A stretch of 16,381 nucleotides of DNA from Rhodocyclaceae bacterium UBA5602 (GTDB taxonomy: Bacteria > Pseudomonadota > Gammaproteobacteria > Burkholderiales > Rhodocyclaceae). Within the stretch, counting starts at the first letter, position 1. Every line of letters begins with the position of its first letter. The stretch is from the NCBI GenBank assembly GCA_002424865.1, contig DILC01000079.1:1-16381 (forward strand), written 5' to 3'. Made by a program: the position numbers and the translations under genes. The notes beneath the pieces are model-generated. The model was not told where the DNA came from. It worked only from the letters and a program-made list of their open reading frames with translations, and ran no database searches. Of the stretch, positions 1-7,659 are shown piece after piece.

Positions 1-72
1 TTCATGACACTGTAAAGACTTTTTTGAGAAAAACTTGCACATTCTTTTCATAAAAGCTTTAACTCGTTGTAA

Positions 73-1260
73 TTAAAACAATTCGACACGTGCAAATTTT
101 CTTTTGCCCACTTGCAGTACTACTGTCTCCCCTGCAACCAGGACAGTACTACGCTCCATCAGTTTTTCACCATTCAAGCGAACGCCCCCGCCATCAATCA
201 GACGAAACGCTTCGGAGGTGCTTTGCGCCAACCCCGCCGACTTAAGAACTTGAGCAATCTGCCCTGCTGCAACACGAACCTCTGGCATCTCTTCAGGTAA
301 AGCGCCTTTTTGAAATCGCGCCTCAAAATCTGCTAGGGCACGGTCAGCTTCCAGTGCTGAATGAAAGCGCGTAACGATTTCCTTTGCGAGGATGACTTTT
401 GCATCGCGCGGATTACGTCCCGCATCAACTTCACGTTTTAATTGTGAAAGCTTGTCGCCTCCCAAAAATGAGAGCAGAGTGAAATATCGCCACATGAGCT
501 CATCTGAAACAGACATGATCTTTCCAAAGATTTCTCCTGGGGACTCAGTGATGCCTATGTAATTCCCCAATGACTTGGACATTTTATTGACTCCGTCCAG
601 CCCCTCTAGCAGGGGCATCATCAGAACACATTGGGGGGCTTGCCCATAGTGCTTTTGCAGCTCCCGGCCTACCAGCAAATTAAACTTCTGATCCGTACCA
701 CCTAATTCGACATCGGCACACATCGCCACTGAGTCATAACCCTGGCAAAGAGGATAAAGGAACTCATGAATTGCTATTGGCTGGCCCGCGGCATAGCGCT
801 TTGAAAAATCATCCCGCTCCAGCATGCGTGCCACAGTATGCTTTGCTGCTAATTGAATAAGACCGGCCATGCCAAATGTTTCGAACCAGGTCGAGTTGAA
901 TACGACTTCTGTTTTCTCTGGATCAAGAATTTTATAAATCTGATCTGTATACGTTTTGGCATTAATTAACACCTGCTCCTTTGTTAACGCCGGGCGGGTC
1001 GCATTTTTTCCCGTGGGATCACCAATCATGCCCGTAAAATCACCAATCAAGAACATGACATGATGCCCCAAGTCTTGAAAGTGTTTCAATTTATTAATCA
1101 GAACGGTATGCCCCAAGTGCAAATCGGCGGCCGTTGGATCAAAGCCGGCTTTGATACGTAGCGGCCTATTCTCTCTAAGCTTTGCTACCAGCTCTGATTC
1201 AACCAGCAGCTCATGGGCACCGCGTTTAATTTCATTAAGTTGGGATTCAATATCGTTCAT
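73..1260 (-). CDS. tyrS: Tyrosyl-tRNA synthetase
   Basis: Cytosolic class I aminoacyl-tRNA synthetase that activates tyrosine with ATP and charges tRNA-Tyr. The 395-residue product carries the family landmarks. The N-terminal Rossmann fold has the HIGH-type signature HLGH at residues 48-51, preceded by GFDPTAADL. The conserved tyrosine/tRNA region GGTDQKFNLLVGRELQ lies at about 187-202, and the KMSKS loop is at 226-230. A C-terminal S4 RNA-binding domain spans about 333-395 (AFRLIDGGGVRLNGEK). Length is close to the usual roughly 400 residues. The ATG at 1258-1260 gives the expected N-terminus, although I see only a weak ribosome-binding site upstream. The gene is divergent from anmK with a 129-base shared spacer. 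In many Burkholderiales a peptidase M23 gene sits between the two; here it is absent. Identity is certain. Confidence 0.98.
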   Translation of the reverse strand: MNDIESQLNEIKRGAHELLVESELVAKLRENRPLRIKAGFDPTAADLHLGHTVLINKLKHFQDLGHHVMFLIGDFTGMIGDPTGKNATRPALTKEQVLINAKTYTDQIYKILDPEKTEVVFNSTWFETFGMAGLIQLAAKHTVARMLERDDFSKRYAAGQPIAIHEFLYPLCQGYDSVAMCADVELGGTDQKFNLLVGRELQKHYGQAPQCVLMMPLLEGLDGVNKMSKSLGNYIGITESPGEIFGKIMSVSDELMWRYFTLLSFLGGDKLSQLKREVDAGRNPRDAKVILAKEIVTRFHSALEADRALADFEARFQKGALPEEMPEVRVAAGQIAQVLKSAGLAQSTSEAFRLIDGGGVRLNGEKLMERSTVLVAGETVVLQVGKRKFARVELF

Positions 1261-1302
1261 GTCATGAGTGAAATAGTGGCTAAATGCTTTAATTCATTAG
1301 GA

Positions 1303-1321
1303 ATAGAATCCGAAATTCTAT
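1303..1321. repeat. Inverted repeat in the tyrS/anmK divergent spacer
   Basis: ATAGAAT (1303-1309), five bases, then ATTCTAT (1315-1321) form a perfect 7-bp inverted repeat between the two divergent starts. It could be an operator or a leader hairpin of the tyrS transcript. I see no convincing sigma-70 pair in this spacer for either gene, so the role is unassigned. Confidence 0.35.
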
Positions 1322-1389
1322 CGTAGATAAACACGGACACTGTAATTAGCGTCCCGTGCGCCTTAACCGACTAAGCATTCAAAACATCA

Positions 1390-2538
1390 ATGATTCAATT
1401 ACAAGTATCACCCCCTGAAGGTTTTGCTACCAACAAAACAAAGGCAGAGCGCCCGTTATTTATAGGCTTGATGACTGGCACCAGTCTTGATGGTGTTGAT
1501 GCGGCATTAGTGGACTTCACTTCGGGCACCCCAAAATCCCTTGCAACTTATTGGTCACCTTACCCCGATCTTTTGCGTCAAGAAGCTTTAGCTCTCCAAG
1601 CAGCTGCGGACAATGAGTTGCATAGGGCAGCTCTATTTGCAAACAAATTGGCGTATTTTTATGCCGAAGCCGTGGCGTCTGTGTTAATTAACGCAAACAT
1701 CTCTGCAGACCAAGTGACTGCTATTGGCTGCCATGGTCAAACGGTTAGACATCAACCCGAGCACCACTATAGTTTGCAACTTAATAACCCTGCATTACTG
1801 GCCGAACTGACTAACATAACAGTCATCGCCGACTTCAGAAGTCGCGATCTGGCTGCAGGAGGACAAGGCGCCCCGCTCGTCCCCGCCTTTCATGCCGCGG
1901 TGTTTTGTGATCAAGATCAACATCGCCTTATTTTGAATATTGGCGGCTTTGCTAATCTGACAGATTTAAAACCTGGCCACTTGATTAGGGGTTTTGACTG
2001 CGGCCCCGGGAATGTCTTAATGGATGCCTGGATCGATAAAAATCAATCCCTTCCATTCGATACAGATGGGCGATGGGCAGCTACCGGCATCATCTTGCCT
2101 TGCTTGCTAGAAAGACTAATGGCCGACAAATTTTTTCAGGCCAAACCACCCAAGAGCTGTGGCAGAGATGATTTCAATCTCCACTGGCTATCTCGCTTCC
2201 TGAATGGCTCGGAGCGGGCAGAAGATGTCCAGGCAACCCTGGCGGAATTCACTGCGGCTACGGCCGCCAATGCAATCAAGACCTGGTGTGGAATGCCAGA
2301 AGCAATTTTTATCTGCGGCGGGGGGGTACATAACGCAACACTGGTGGCTCGATTGCAACACCACCTGCCTCATTGCCGTATCACCAGCACCGACTTTTTA
2401 GGACAGCCGCCAGATTGGGTCGAGGCAGTTGCGTTCGCTTGGCTGGCTTATCGCACAGCAAGCGGACGCCCCAGCAACTTACCTGCAGTTACTGGGGCAT
2501 CAGGCCAGCGTATTCTGGGCGCAATCTACCCAGCTTAG
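1390..2538 (+). CDS. anmK: Anhydro-N-acetylmuramic acid kinase
   Basis: Cytosolic sugar kinase of peptidoglycan recycling. It hydrolyses the 1,6-anhydro ring of anhydro-MurNAc and phosphorylates it to MurNAc-6-phosphate. The ASKHA-fold signature GLMTGTSLDGVD is at residues 26-37 and IGCHGQTVRHQP at 112-123. ADFRSRDLAAGGQGAPLVP begins at 147. The catalytic aspartate should be D203 in FDCGPGN (202-208), and PKSCGRDDFNLHW sits at 254-266. The glycine loop ICGGGVHN is at 308-315. At 382 residues it is slightly longer than E. coli AnmK because about 20 extra residues precede the first motif. No in-frame ATG lies between that start and the motif, and no clear Shine-Dalgarno sequence precedes 1390, so the exact start is somewhat open. 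It is convergent with erpA, with 43 bases between stops and no recognisable terminator. Confidence 0.95.
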   Translation: MIQLQVSPPEGFATNKTKAERPLFIGLMTGTSLDGVDAALVDFTSGTPKSLATYWSPYPDLLRQEALALQAAADNELHRAALFANKLAYFYAEAVASVLINANISADQVTAIGCHGQTVRHQPEHHYSLQLNNPALLAELTNITVIADFRSRDLAAGGQGAPLVPAFHAAVFCDQDQHRLILNIGGFANLTDLKPGHLIRGFDCGPGNVLMDAWIDKNQSLPFDTDGRWAATGIILPCLLERLMADKFFQAKPPKSCGRDDFNLHWLSRFLNGSERAEDVQATLAEFTAATAANAIKTWCGMPEAIFICGGGVHNATLVARLQHHLPHCRITSTDFLGQPPDWVEAVAFAWLAYRTASGRPSNLPAVTGASGQRILGAIYPA

Positions 2539-2581
2539 AACTCGCCCCAGAGTTTGGGATGGCTTTCTTGAACAAGCTCAA

Positions 2582-2932
2582 TTACAGTGAAAAAGATGAC
2601 CCACACCCGCAGGTGCTAGTTGCATTTGGATTTTTGATAACAAACTGGGAACCCTCAAGGCCTTCGCTGTAATCAATTTCTGCGCCAACTAAATATTGAT
2701 AGCTCATTGGATCAATCAGCAATGTCACACCATCTTTATTTAGCGCCGTATCGTCATCATTGGTTACTTCATCGAAAGTAAAACCATACTGAAAGCCTGA
2801 GCATCCGCCACCCGAAACAAAGACACGCAATTTAAGCTCCGGATTCCCCTCTTCCTCAATTAACTCTTTTACTTTTTTAGCCGCATTATCGGTAAAGACA
2901 AAAGGTGCGGGCATTTCTGCTATAGCATTCAT
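2582..2932 (-). CDS. erpA: A-type iron-sulfur cluster insertion protein ErpA
   Basis: Carrier that receives Fe-S clusters from the scaffold system and passes them to apo-proteins; essential in E. coli under aerobic respiration. The 116-residue product is a single HesB/IscA-like domain. It has the three invariant cysteines C44 (in SGGGCSGFQYGF), C108 and C110 (in STCGCGSSF). A betaproteobacterial-style N-terminal tail (MNAIAEMPAPFVFTDNAA) precedes the domain. A good ribosome-binding site, AGGAGA (complement of 2938-2943), lies 5 bases from the ATG. It is monocistronic by appearance: argC upstream on the same strand is 153 bases away and anmK converges on it. That spacer contains a TTGAC/GTCAA inverted repeat (about 3014-3035), which could be regulatory, but no strong promoter can be called. 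Confidence 0.96.
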   Translation of the reverse strand: MNAIAEMPAPFVFTDNAAKKVKELIEEEGNPELKLRVFVSGGGCSGFQYGFTFDEVTNDDDTALNKDGVTLLIDPMSYQYLVGAEIDYSEGLEGSQFVIKNPNATSTCGCGSSFSL

Positions 2933-3085
2933 GATTTTCTCCTAAAACATATGTCAAAAACGACAGATATATTTAATACGATAGGGGTGTATCTCAATAA
3001 TTCAATACTGAGCTTGACGGGTCATTCTAAGTCAAATCTGGACAACAGTTAAACACCGGCATATTGTGAAAGACCATAAAAAAAA

Positions 3086-4114
3086 TCAAGGTAAAACAGG
3101 TAGCTGAGTCAAACCAGCAGACTCGTCGAATCCGAACATGATATTCATATTCTGAACTGCCTGCCCCGCAGCACCCTTGACCAGGTTATCAATCACAGAT
3201 AGCACGACAACAACATCGCCCCCCTGTGGACGATGAACAGCAATGCGACAAGTGTTGGAAGCCCGTACAGATCGTGTTTCAGGTTGCGAATTGGGCGGCA
3301 AGACATCAACAAATGGTTCATTTTCGTACCTCGCCTCAAACAACGCCTGAAGGTCAGTCTCGTGGGTAATTCGCGCATAAAGCGTTGCATGAATCCCACG
3401 AATCAATGGCGTCAAATGTGGCACAAATGTCAAATCTACCGGTGACTTTGCGGCAAATGACAAACCTTGCTTTATTTCCGGCAAGTGGCGGTGCCCATGC
3501 ACACCATATGCTTTGAAATTATCTGCTGCTTCTGAAAATAATGAATTCAACTCAGCTTTGCGGCCAGCACCTGAAACTCCGGATTTGGCATCCGCAACCA
3601 ATGAGCCCAGATCAATGCAACCAGCCTCTACGAGGGGCAAAAAACCTAATTGGGTCGCCGTCGGATAACAGCCTGGATTCGCTACCAAACGTGCATTCCG
3701 GATCAACGCTCGGTTCACCTCAGGCAAACCGTAGACGGCCTCAGCCACACACGAAGGACTTGTATGCGTCATGCCATACCACTTTTCCCATTCAGCCACA
3801 TCCTTAATGCGAAAATCTGCAGCCAAATCCACGACCCGAACACCTGAACTTAACAACATCGGTGCTTGCTGCATGGCCAATCCATTGGGCGTGGCAAAAA
3901 AAACCACATCGCACTTATCAAGCAACGCAACTTTTGGGTCGGTAAAGTGCAAATCAACTGCACCACGCAGACTAGGAAACATCTTTGCTACAGACGTGCC
4001 TGCCTCACCGCGTGAAGTAATGGCTGTTAACTCAACCTCAGGATGCTGTGCCAACAATCTCAGCAACTCAACGCCGGTATAACCGGTACCACCTACTATG
4101 CCTGCTTTAATCAT
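3086..4114 (-). CDS. argC: N-acetyl-gamma-glutamyl-phosphate reductase
   Basis: Third step of arginine biosynthesis: NADPH-dependent reduction of N-acetylglutamyl-phosphate to N-acetylglutamate semialdehyde, in the cytosol. The 342-residue protein begins with a Rossmann dinucleotide loop, GIVGGTGYTG (5-14). The catalytic cysteine is C149 in NPGCYPTA (147-154). SGVSGAGRKA (178-187) and GHRHLPEI (207-214, with the conserved histidine) follow. The C-terminal GAAGQAVQNMN segment is at about 314-324. Length matches the type-1 ArgC family. A GAGG ribosome-binding site (complement of 4122-4125) lies 7 bases before the ATG. It stands alone rather than in an arg operon, downstream of the rpsI terminator, so it probably uses its own promoter. 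Confidence 0.97.
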   Translation of the reverse strand: MIKAGIVGGTGYTGVELLRLLAQHPEVELTAITSRGEAGTSVAKMFPSLRGAVDLHFTDPKVALLDKCDVVFFATPNGLAMQQAPMLLSSGVRVVDLAADFRIKDVAEWEKWYGMTHTSPSCVAEAVYGLPEVNRALIRNARLVANPGCYPTATQLGFLPLVEAGCIDLGSLVADAKSGVSGAGRKAELNSLFSEAADNFKAYGVHGHRHLPEIKQGLSFAAKSPVDLTFVPHLTPLIRGIHATLYARITHETDLQALFEARYENEPFVDVLPPNSQPETRSVRASNTCRIAVHRPQGGDVVVVLSVIDNLVKGAAGQAVQNMNIMFGFDESAGLTQLPVLP

Positions 4115-4134
4115 CTAGAAACCTCACTGCCCTA

Positions 4135-4167
4135 TTCATAATTTTCAAAGATTAGTTTGCACAAACT
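4135..4167 (-). promoter_or_regulatory. Candidate argC promoter overlapped by a palindrome
   Basis: On the minus strand TTGTGC (complement of 4159-4164) is followed after 18 bases by TATGAA (complement of 4135-4140), each matching sigma-70 consensus at 4 of 6 positions. The -35 hexamer sits inside the inverted repeat AGTTTG-TG-CAAACT (4154-4167), an arrangement typical of repressor sites. The predicted start near 4128 leaves a very short leader that just includes the ribosome-binding site. Confidence 0.35.
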
Positions 4168-4210
4168 ATCGTTTGATCGTTTCATTTCCAGATCATACTG
4201 AATACACAAC

Positions 4211-4238
4211 AAAAAAGCCGCCCAAAGGCGGCTTTTTT
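4211..4238 (-). terminator. Terminator of the rplM-rpsI operon
   Basis: A perfect 12-bp stem, AAAAAAGCCGCC (4211-4222) with GGCGGCTTTTTT (4227-4238), has a 4-base CAAA loop. It starts 13 bases past the rpsI stop. Symmetric A and T tracts give six U residues on either strand, so it could work in both directions. It separates rpsI from argC. Confidence 0.9.
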
Positions 4239-4250
4239 GCGACATGAAGC

Positions 4251-4643
4251 TTAACGCTTCGAGAACTGCTTGCGGCGACGTGCCTTGCGGAATCCAACCT
4301 TTTTACGCTCAACCTCACGCGCATCACGAGTAACAAAACCTGCATTCGACAAAGCAGATTTAAGCGTTGCATCATAATCAATCAATGCGCGGGTAATACC
4401 ATGACGAACCGCACCAGCTTGACCAGACTCACCGCCACCCGTGACATTGACAAGAATATCAAACGTCGTCGTGTGTTGCGTTAATTCAAGCGGCTGACGA
4501 ACAACCATACGTCCGGTTTCACGGGAAAAAAACGTATCAATAGGCTTATCGTTAACAATGAACTTACCGCTACCAGCGCGAAGAAAAACACGGGCAACCG
4601 CTGTTTTGCGACGACCAGTGCCATAATATTGAGTGACTGCCAT
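4251..4643 (-). CDS. rpsI: 30S ribosomal protein S9
   Basis: Small-subunit protein whose basic C-terminal tail reaches the P-site tRNA. The 130-residue product matches the bacterial S9 family throughout. The N-terminus is TGRRKTAVARVFL, followed by a VNVTGGGESGQAGAVRHGI core, and the tail is RKARRRKQFSKR, ending in the usual KR. The ribosome-binding site AAGGAG (complement of 4651-4656) lies 7 bases before the ATG. It is the second gene of the rplM-rpsI operon, 25 bases after rplM, with a strong terminator immediately downstream. Confidence 0.99.
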   Translation of the reverse strand: MAVTQYYGTGRRKTAVARVFLRAGSGKFIVNDKPIDTFFSRETGRMVVRQPLELTQHTTTFDILVNVTGGGESGQAGAVRHGITRALIDYDATLKSALSNAGFVTRDAREVERKKVGFRKARRRKQFSKR

Positions 4644-4668
4644 GAGAGAGCTCCTTGATTTTTCGCGC

Positions 4669-5097
4669 TTAGATATCTAGCGACTTAGGTTGTTGTGCAG
4701 CATGCGGATGATCCGTGCCTGTGTAGCACTTCATCTTCTTGATCATGGCATAGCCCAGCGGACCTTTGGGCAACATACCCTTGACAGCTTTTTCAAGCAC
4801 ACGCTCAGGGAAACGCTGCTGCAATTTATTAAAGTTAGTCTCGTAAATACCGCCCGGATAACCCGAATGGCGATAGTACTTTTTATCTTGCAACTTGTTG
4901 CCAGTCACAACAAGCTTATCAACGTTAACAACAACGATGTAATCACCCGTATCAACGTGAGGCGTATAAATAGCCTTGTGCTTACCCCGCAAGCGGCGCG
5001 CAATCTCAGCCGCCAAGCGGCCTAAAACTTTATCCGCTGCATCCACGACATACCAATCGTGCTGCACTTCATGCGGTTTAGCAGAAAATGTCTTCAT
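4669..5097 (-). CDS. rplM: 50S ribosomal protein L13
   Basis: Early-assembly large-subunit protein that binds 23S rRNA. The 142-residue product has the standard MKTFSAKP start, the WYVVDAADKVLGRLA segment, and the signature region KAVKGMLPKGPLGYAM (about 107-122) of the L13 family. Length equals E. coli L13. The ribosome-binding site AAGGGA (complement of 5103-5108) lies 5 bases before the ATG. It is first in the rplM-rpsI operon and preceded by a strong promoter and a leader of about 120 bases. L13 represses its own operon in E. coli; whether it does so here cannot be seen directly. Confidence 0.99.
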   Translation of the reverse strand: MKTFSAKPHEVQHDWYVVDAADKVLGRLAAEIARRLRGKHKAIYTPHVDTGDYIVVVNVDKLVVTGNKLQDKKYYRHSGYPGGIYETNFNKLQQRFPERVLEKAVKGMLPKGPLGYAMIKKMKCYTGTDHPHAAQQPKSLDI

Positions 5098-5224
5098 TCT
5101 TTTCCCTTACTTGCTCTTTACTTGCATTGATAAGCCAGCGAGCACCTAGTTTGACAAACTGAATCACATGACACGGAGGCCACCTGACGATAAATCACAA
5201 AAGACGCCTTACAGATAGCCGACC

Positions 5225-5254
5225 ATTCTAATCGCTCCTTGCAGGAACTGTCAA
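5225..5254 (-). promoter_or_regulatory. Sigma-70 promoter of rplM-rpsI
   Basis: The minus strand shows a perfect -35 TTGACA (complement of 5249-5254), an 18-base spacer, and -10 TAGAAT (complement of 5225-5230, 5 of 6). Transcription should start near 5218, giving a leader of about 120 bases before rplM. The leader contains AGTTTG-T-CAAACT (5148-5160) and a GGAGGCC-type short repeat (about 5176-5186). Confidence 0.7.
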
Positions 5255-5332
5255 ATAGGTTTTACTTAATTAAAGGCAAATTAAAGTCTTTATTACGCTG
5301 CGCCGGTAAAAAACCAGAAACAAGCCCCAAGG

Positions 5333-6016
5333 CTAGCTAATTTTATTGAAATATCTTGTCGGATCAGGAATTCCGGCAGCAAAAAATCCTTCCTTCCTTA
5401 ATCGACAAGAATCACATACACCACAGGCATTACCGGCTGAGTCGGCCTGATAACAAGACACCGTGAGTCCATAATCGACACCCAGGCGCATACCCATGTC
5501 AATAATTTGCGCCTTGCTCATCTCCATGAGCGGCGCATGAACAGTCAACCTGGCACCTGACACTGCCGCCTTGGTCGCCAGATTGGCCAAGACCTCAAAT
5601 GCACGAATAAACTCAGGCCGGCAATCCGGATAACCGGAATAGTCGACCGCATTAACGCCAACGAAAATATCTTGCGCACCCAAGACTTCAGCCCAGGCAA
5701 GGGCAAAAGACAGCATAAGGGTATTGCGTGCGGGCACGTAAGTTACGGGAACACCAGGCTGGACGCCATCCACAGGAACGTCAATCGCCGTATCGGTCAG
5801 CGCCGAGCCACCGAGCTGTCCGATATCCAGTTTGAGAACGCGATGCATTTTCGCGCCCAAGGCTTTGGCTACACGCTCCGCGGCCAATAACTCAGAATGG
5901 CTGCGCTGCCCATAATCCAAGGATAAACAATAACAAGCAAAGCCCTGGCTACGCGCATAGGCCAGCACGGTAGACGAATCCAAACCGCCGGACAAAAGAA
6001 TGACTGCTTTTTTCAT
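5333..6016 (-). CDS. queC: 7-cyano-7-deazaguanine synthase QueC
   Basis: ATP-dependent enzyme converting 7-carboxy-7-deazaguanine and ammonia to preQ0 in queuosine biosynthesis. The 227-residue protein starts with the PP-loop ATPase motif SGGLDSST (9-16). The active-site segment VPARNTLMLSFALAWAE is at 94-110 and GVNAVDYSGYPDCRPEF at 120-136. The zinc site is formed by C188, C198, C201 and C204 (SCYQ...CGVCDSC), all present. Length is normal. No clear ribosome-binding site precedes the ATG at 6014-6016, but the start agrees with the family. It is divergent from miaB with 74 bases between. No other que gene is in the window. Both neighbours modify tRNA anticodon-loop bases: queuosine at position 34, and ms2i6A at 37 by MiaB. 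Confidence 0.97.
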   Translation of the reverse strand: MKKAVILLSGGLDSSTVLAYARSQGFACYCLSLDYGQRSHSELLAAERVAKALGAKMHRVLKLDIGQLGGSALTDTAIDVPVDGVQPGVPVTYVPARNTLMLSFALAWAEVLGAQDIFVGVNAVDYSGYPDCRPEFIRAFEVLANLATKAAVSGARLTVHAPLMEMSKAQIIDMGMRLGVDYGLTVSCYQADSAGNACGVCDSCRLRKEGFFAAGIPDPTRYFNKIS

Positions 6017-6055
6017 GGGCGTAATGGTAGCAAAGAGCGGCGTGGCGTGCTGTCC

Positions 6056-6061
6056 TATAAT
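6056..6061 (+). promoter_or_regulatory. Possible -10 element of miaB
   Basis: A perfect TATAAT lies in the queC/miaB spacer. No acceptable -35 hexamer is found 16-18 bases upstream, and no TGn extension is present, so the call rests on the -10 alone. It would give a leader of about 22 bases. Confidence 0.3.
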
Positions 6062-6090
6062 TCAGAATCTTCTCATTTACTCCCGCCACA

Positions 6091-7455
6091 ATGACTAAAA
6101 AAGTATTCATCCGCACCTTCGGATGCCAAATGAACGAATATGACTCGGACAAAATGGCCGACGTACTTGCTGGCCCTGAAGGCGCAACGCGCACCGACAA
6201 GGCAGAAGACGCTGACATCCTGCTTTTTAATACCTGCTCTGTACGCGAGAGGGCGCAGGAAAAAGTTTTTCATGATCTAGGGCGGATCAAACACCTCAAA
6301 AAACTAAACCCCAACCTCATTATCGGCGTAGGTGGTTGTGTTGCGAGCCAAGAAGGCGAAACCATCGTTCGCCGCGCGCCTTATGTGGATGTTGTTTTTG
6401 GGCCACAAACCCTGCACCGCTTGCCACAAATGATCAATGCGCGCCGCATCACAGGGTTGCCACAAGTAGACATTTCATTCCCTGAAATAGAAAAATTCGA
6501 CCGCTTGCCACCAGCACAAACGGATGGCGTTACCGCATTTGTCTCCATCATGGAAGGCTGCTCTAAATACTGCACGTTTTGCGTCGTTCCCTATACGCGA
6601 GGCGAAGAAATTTCACGGCCATTTGATGACGTCATCGCAGAAGTTTTACATCTCGCCACCCAAGGCGTCCGTGAAATTACCTTGCTTGGACAGAACGTGA
6701 ATGCCTACCAGGGGCCCACAGCTGATGGCGACACGGCTGATTTGGCATTCCTCATTGAAGCCATCGCTGCAATGGATGGCATTTTGCGCATCCGTTACAC
6801 CACATCCCATCCACGCGAAGTCTCTCAGCGCTTGATTGACACCTACCTAAACGTACCCAAATTAGTTTCGCACCTGCATCTGCCCGTTCAAGTCGGTTCA
6901 GATCGCATACTCGCCGCCATGAAGCGCGGATACACGGTGCTTGAATACAAATCTCTCGTGCGCAAACTCAGGCTTGCGCGCCCAGACTTATCCTTATCGT
7001 CAGACTTTATCGTTGGCTTCCCCGGGGAAACCGACGAAGACTTTGAGAAAACAATACAGCTCATCAAAGAACTCAACTTCGACCACAGCTTCTCATTTGT
7101 CTATAGCCCACGCCCTGGAACGCCAGCAGCCAGCCTTGCCGACCTCACCCCGCCAGAAAGCAAAGTGAAACGGCTAGCGCGCCTGCAAGCACAGATCACC
7201 CAACAAGCAAGCAATCACGGACAAGCCATGATTGGCAGCATCCAGAAAGTTCTCGTTGAAAGACATTCGCGCAAGAACCCAAAAGAGCTCGCAGGGCGAA
7301 CCGAAAATAATCGTGTCGTTAATTTTTCCGGTAATGAGAATGACATAGGACGTCTCGTTAATGTACGCATTACGGCAGCGCCGACGAATGGCCTCAGCCT
7401 GCGCGGGGAGCTGTTGTCTCCCCATAACCCATTGAACCTTGACATCAAGCCTTAA
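6091..7455 (+). CDS. miaB: tRNA-2-methylthio-N6-dimethylallyladenosine synthase MiaB
   Basis: Radical SAM methylthiotransferase that adds the 2-methylthio group to i6A37 of tRNAs reading UNN codons. The 454-residue product has the full three-domain order. The N-terminal UPF0004 domain has cluster cysteines C12, C49 and C83. The radical SAM core has C157, C161 and C164 (EGCSKYCTFC) and LLGQNVNAY at 198-206. A C-terminal TRAM domain spans about 375-442. It needs two 4Fe-4S clusters. No clear ribosome-binding site precedes the ATG, but the start matches the family (MTKKVFIRTFGCQMNEYDS). In many betaproteobacteria miaB is followed by phoH and ybeY. Here icd follows instead, so the local order has been rearranged. 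Confidence 0.98.
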   Translation: MTKKVFIRTFGCQMNEYDSDKMADVLAGPEGATRTDKAEDADILLFNTCSVRERAQEKVFHDLGRIKHLKKLNPNLIIGVGGCVASQEGETIVRRAPYVDVVFGPQTLHRLPQMINARRITGLPQVDISFPEIEKFDRLPPAQTDGVTAFVSIMEGCSKYCTFCVVPYTRGEEISRPFDDVIAEVLHLATQGVREITLLGQNVNAYQGPTADGDTADLAFLIEAIAAMDGILRIRYTTSHPREVSQRLIDTYLNVPKLVSHLHLPVQVGSDRILAAMKRGYTVLEYKSLVRKLRLARPDLSLSSDFIVGFPGETDEDFEKTIQLIKELNFDHSFSFVYSPRPGTPAASLADLTPPESKVKRLARLQAQITQQASNHGQAMIGSIQKVLVERHSRKNPKELAGRTENNRVVNFSGNENDIGRLVNVRITAAPTNGLSLRGELLSPHNPLNLDIKP

Positions 7456-7495
7456 ATCGAACCGATCAAACACAAATAAAGCAATAACCAAATAA

Positions 7496-7523
7496 ACGCC
7501 GTTCCGCCAGCGCCGACTTTTAA
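7496..7523 (+). repeat. Intergenic repeat, copy A (after miaB)
   Basis: A 28-base element that matches the copy at 16044-16071 at 25 of 28 positions and shares the 17-base core CCAGCGCCGACTTTTAA exactly. It lies 40 bases past the miaB stop. Unlike the other two copies it lacks a good partner arm, so it does not form a strong terminator here. Confidence 0.7.
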
Positions 7524-7559
7524 ACGCTATCCCTGTCTTGAGCACAAGCCCGACGACCA

Positions 7560-7589
7560 TTGAAGCCATCCCTACTTTTAGGCGATAAT
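7560..7589 (+). promoter_or_regulatory. Candidate icd promoter
   Basis: TTGAAG (7560-7565), an 18-base spacer and GATAAT (7584-7589, 5 of 6) point to a start near 7596-7597. The resulting leader of about 72 bases would begin at the hairpin 7597-7612 and include the tandem repeats before the icd start. Confidence 0.5.
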
Positions 7590-7624
7590 TCTGCAGATCG
7601 CCTATCGGCGATTAAGCATTTTTT
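7581..7624 (+). promoter_or_regulatory. Alternating GGCGAT/ATCGCC arms with a T run upstream of icd
   Basis: GGCGAT (7581-7586), ATCGCC (7597-7602) and GGCGAT (7607-7612) allow two mutually exclusive 6-bp hairpins sharing the middle arm. The second hairpin (4-base loop TATC) is followed after six bases by six T residues (7619-7624). It could act as a weak terminator for miaB. If transcription starts near 7597, it would instead be a hairpin at the very 5' end of icd mRNA. Confidence 0.4.
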
Positions 7625-7659
7625 AGAGAAACCTTGAGGGAAACCTTAGGGAAACCATT
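7625..7659 (+). repeat. Three-unit 12-base tandem repeat before icd
   Basis: Three consecutive units, AGAGAAACCTT (7625-7635), GAGGGAAACCTT (7636-7647) and AGGGAAACCATT (7648-7659), abut the icd ribosome-binding site GGAG (7660-7663). Two units carry purine runs (GAGGG, AGGG) that resemble extra Shine-Dalgarno or ribosome standby sites. Confidence 0.75.

Noticed and set aside
5148..5160. Plus-strand TTGACA at 5151-5156 as a promoter
   Set aside because: No -10 hexamer is found 16-18 bases downstream, and the strand leads into the antisense side of queC.
7174..7569. 131-codon minus-strand frame over the miaB end and spacer
   Set aside because: Most of it is antisense to the conserved MiaB TRAM domain, and the part in the spacer coincides with the intergenic repeat; no domain is visible.
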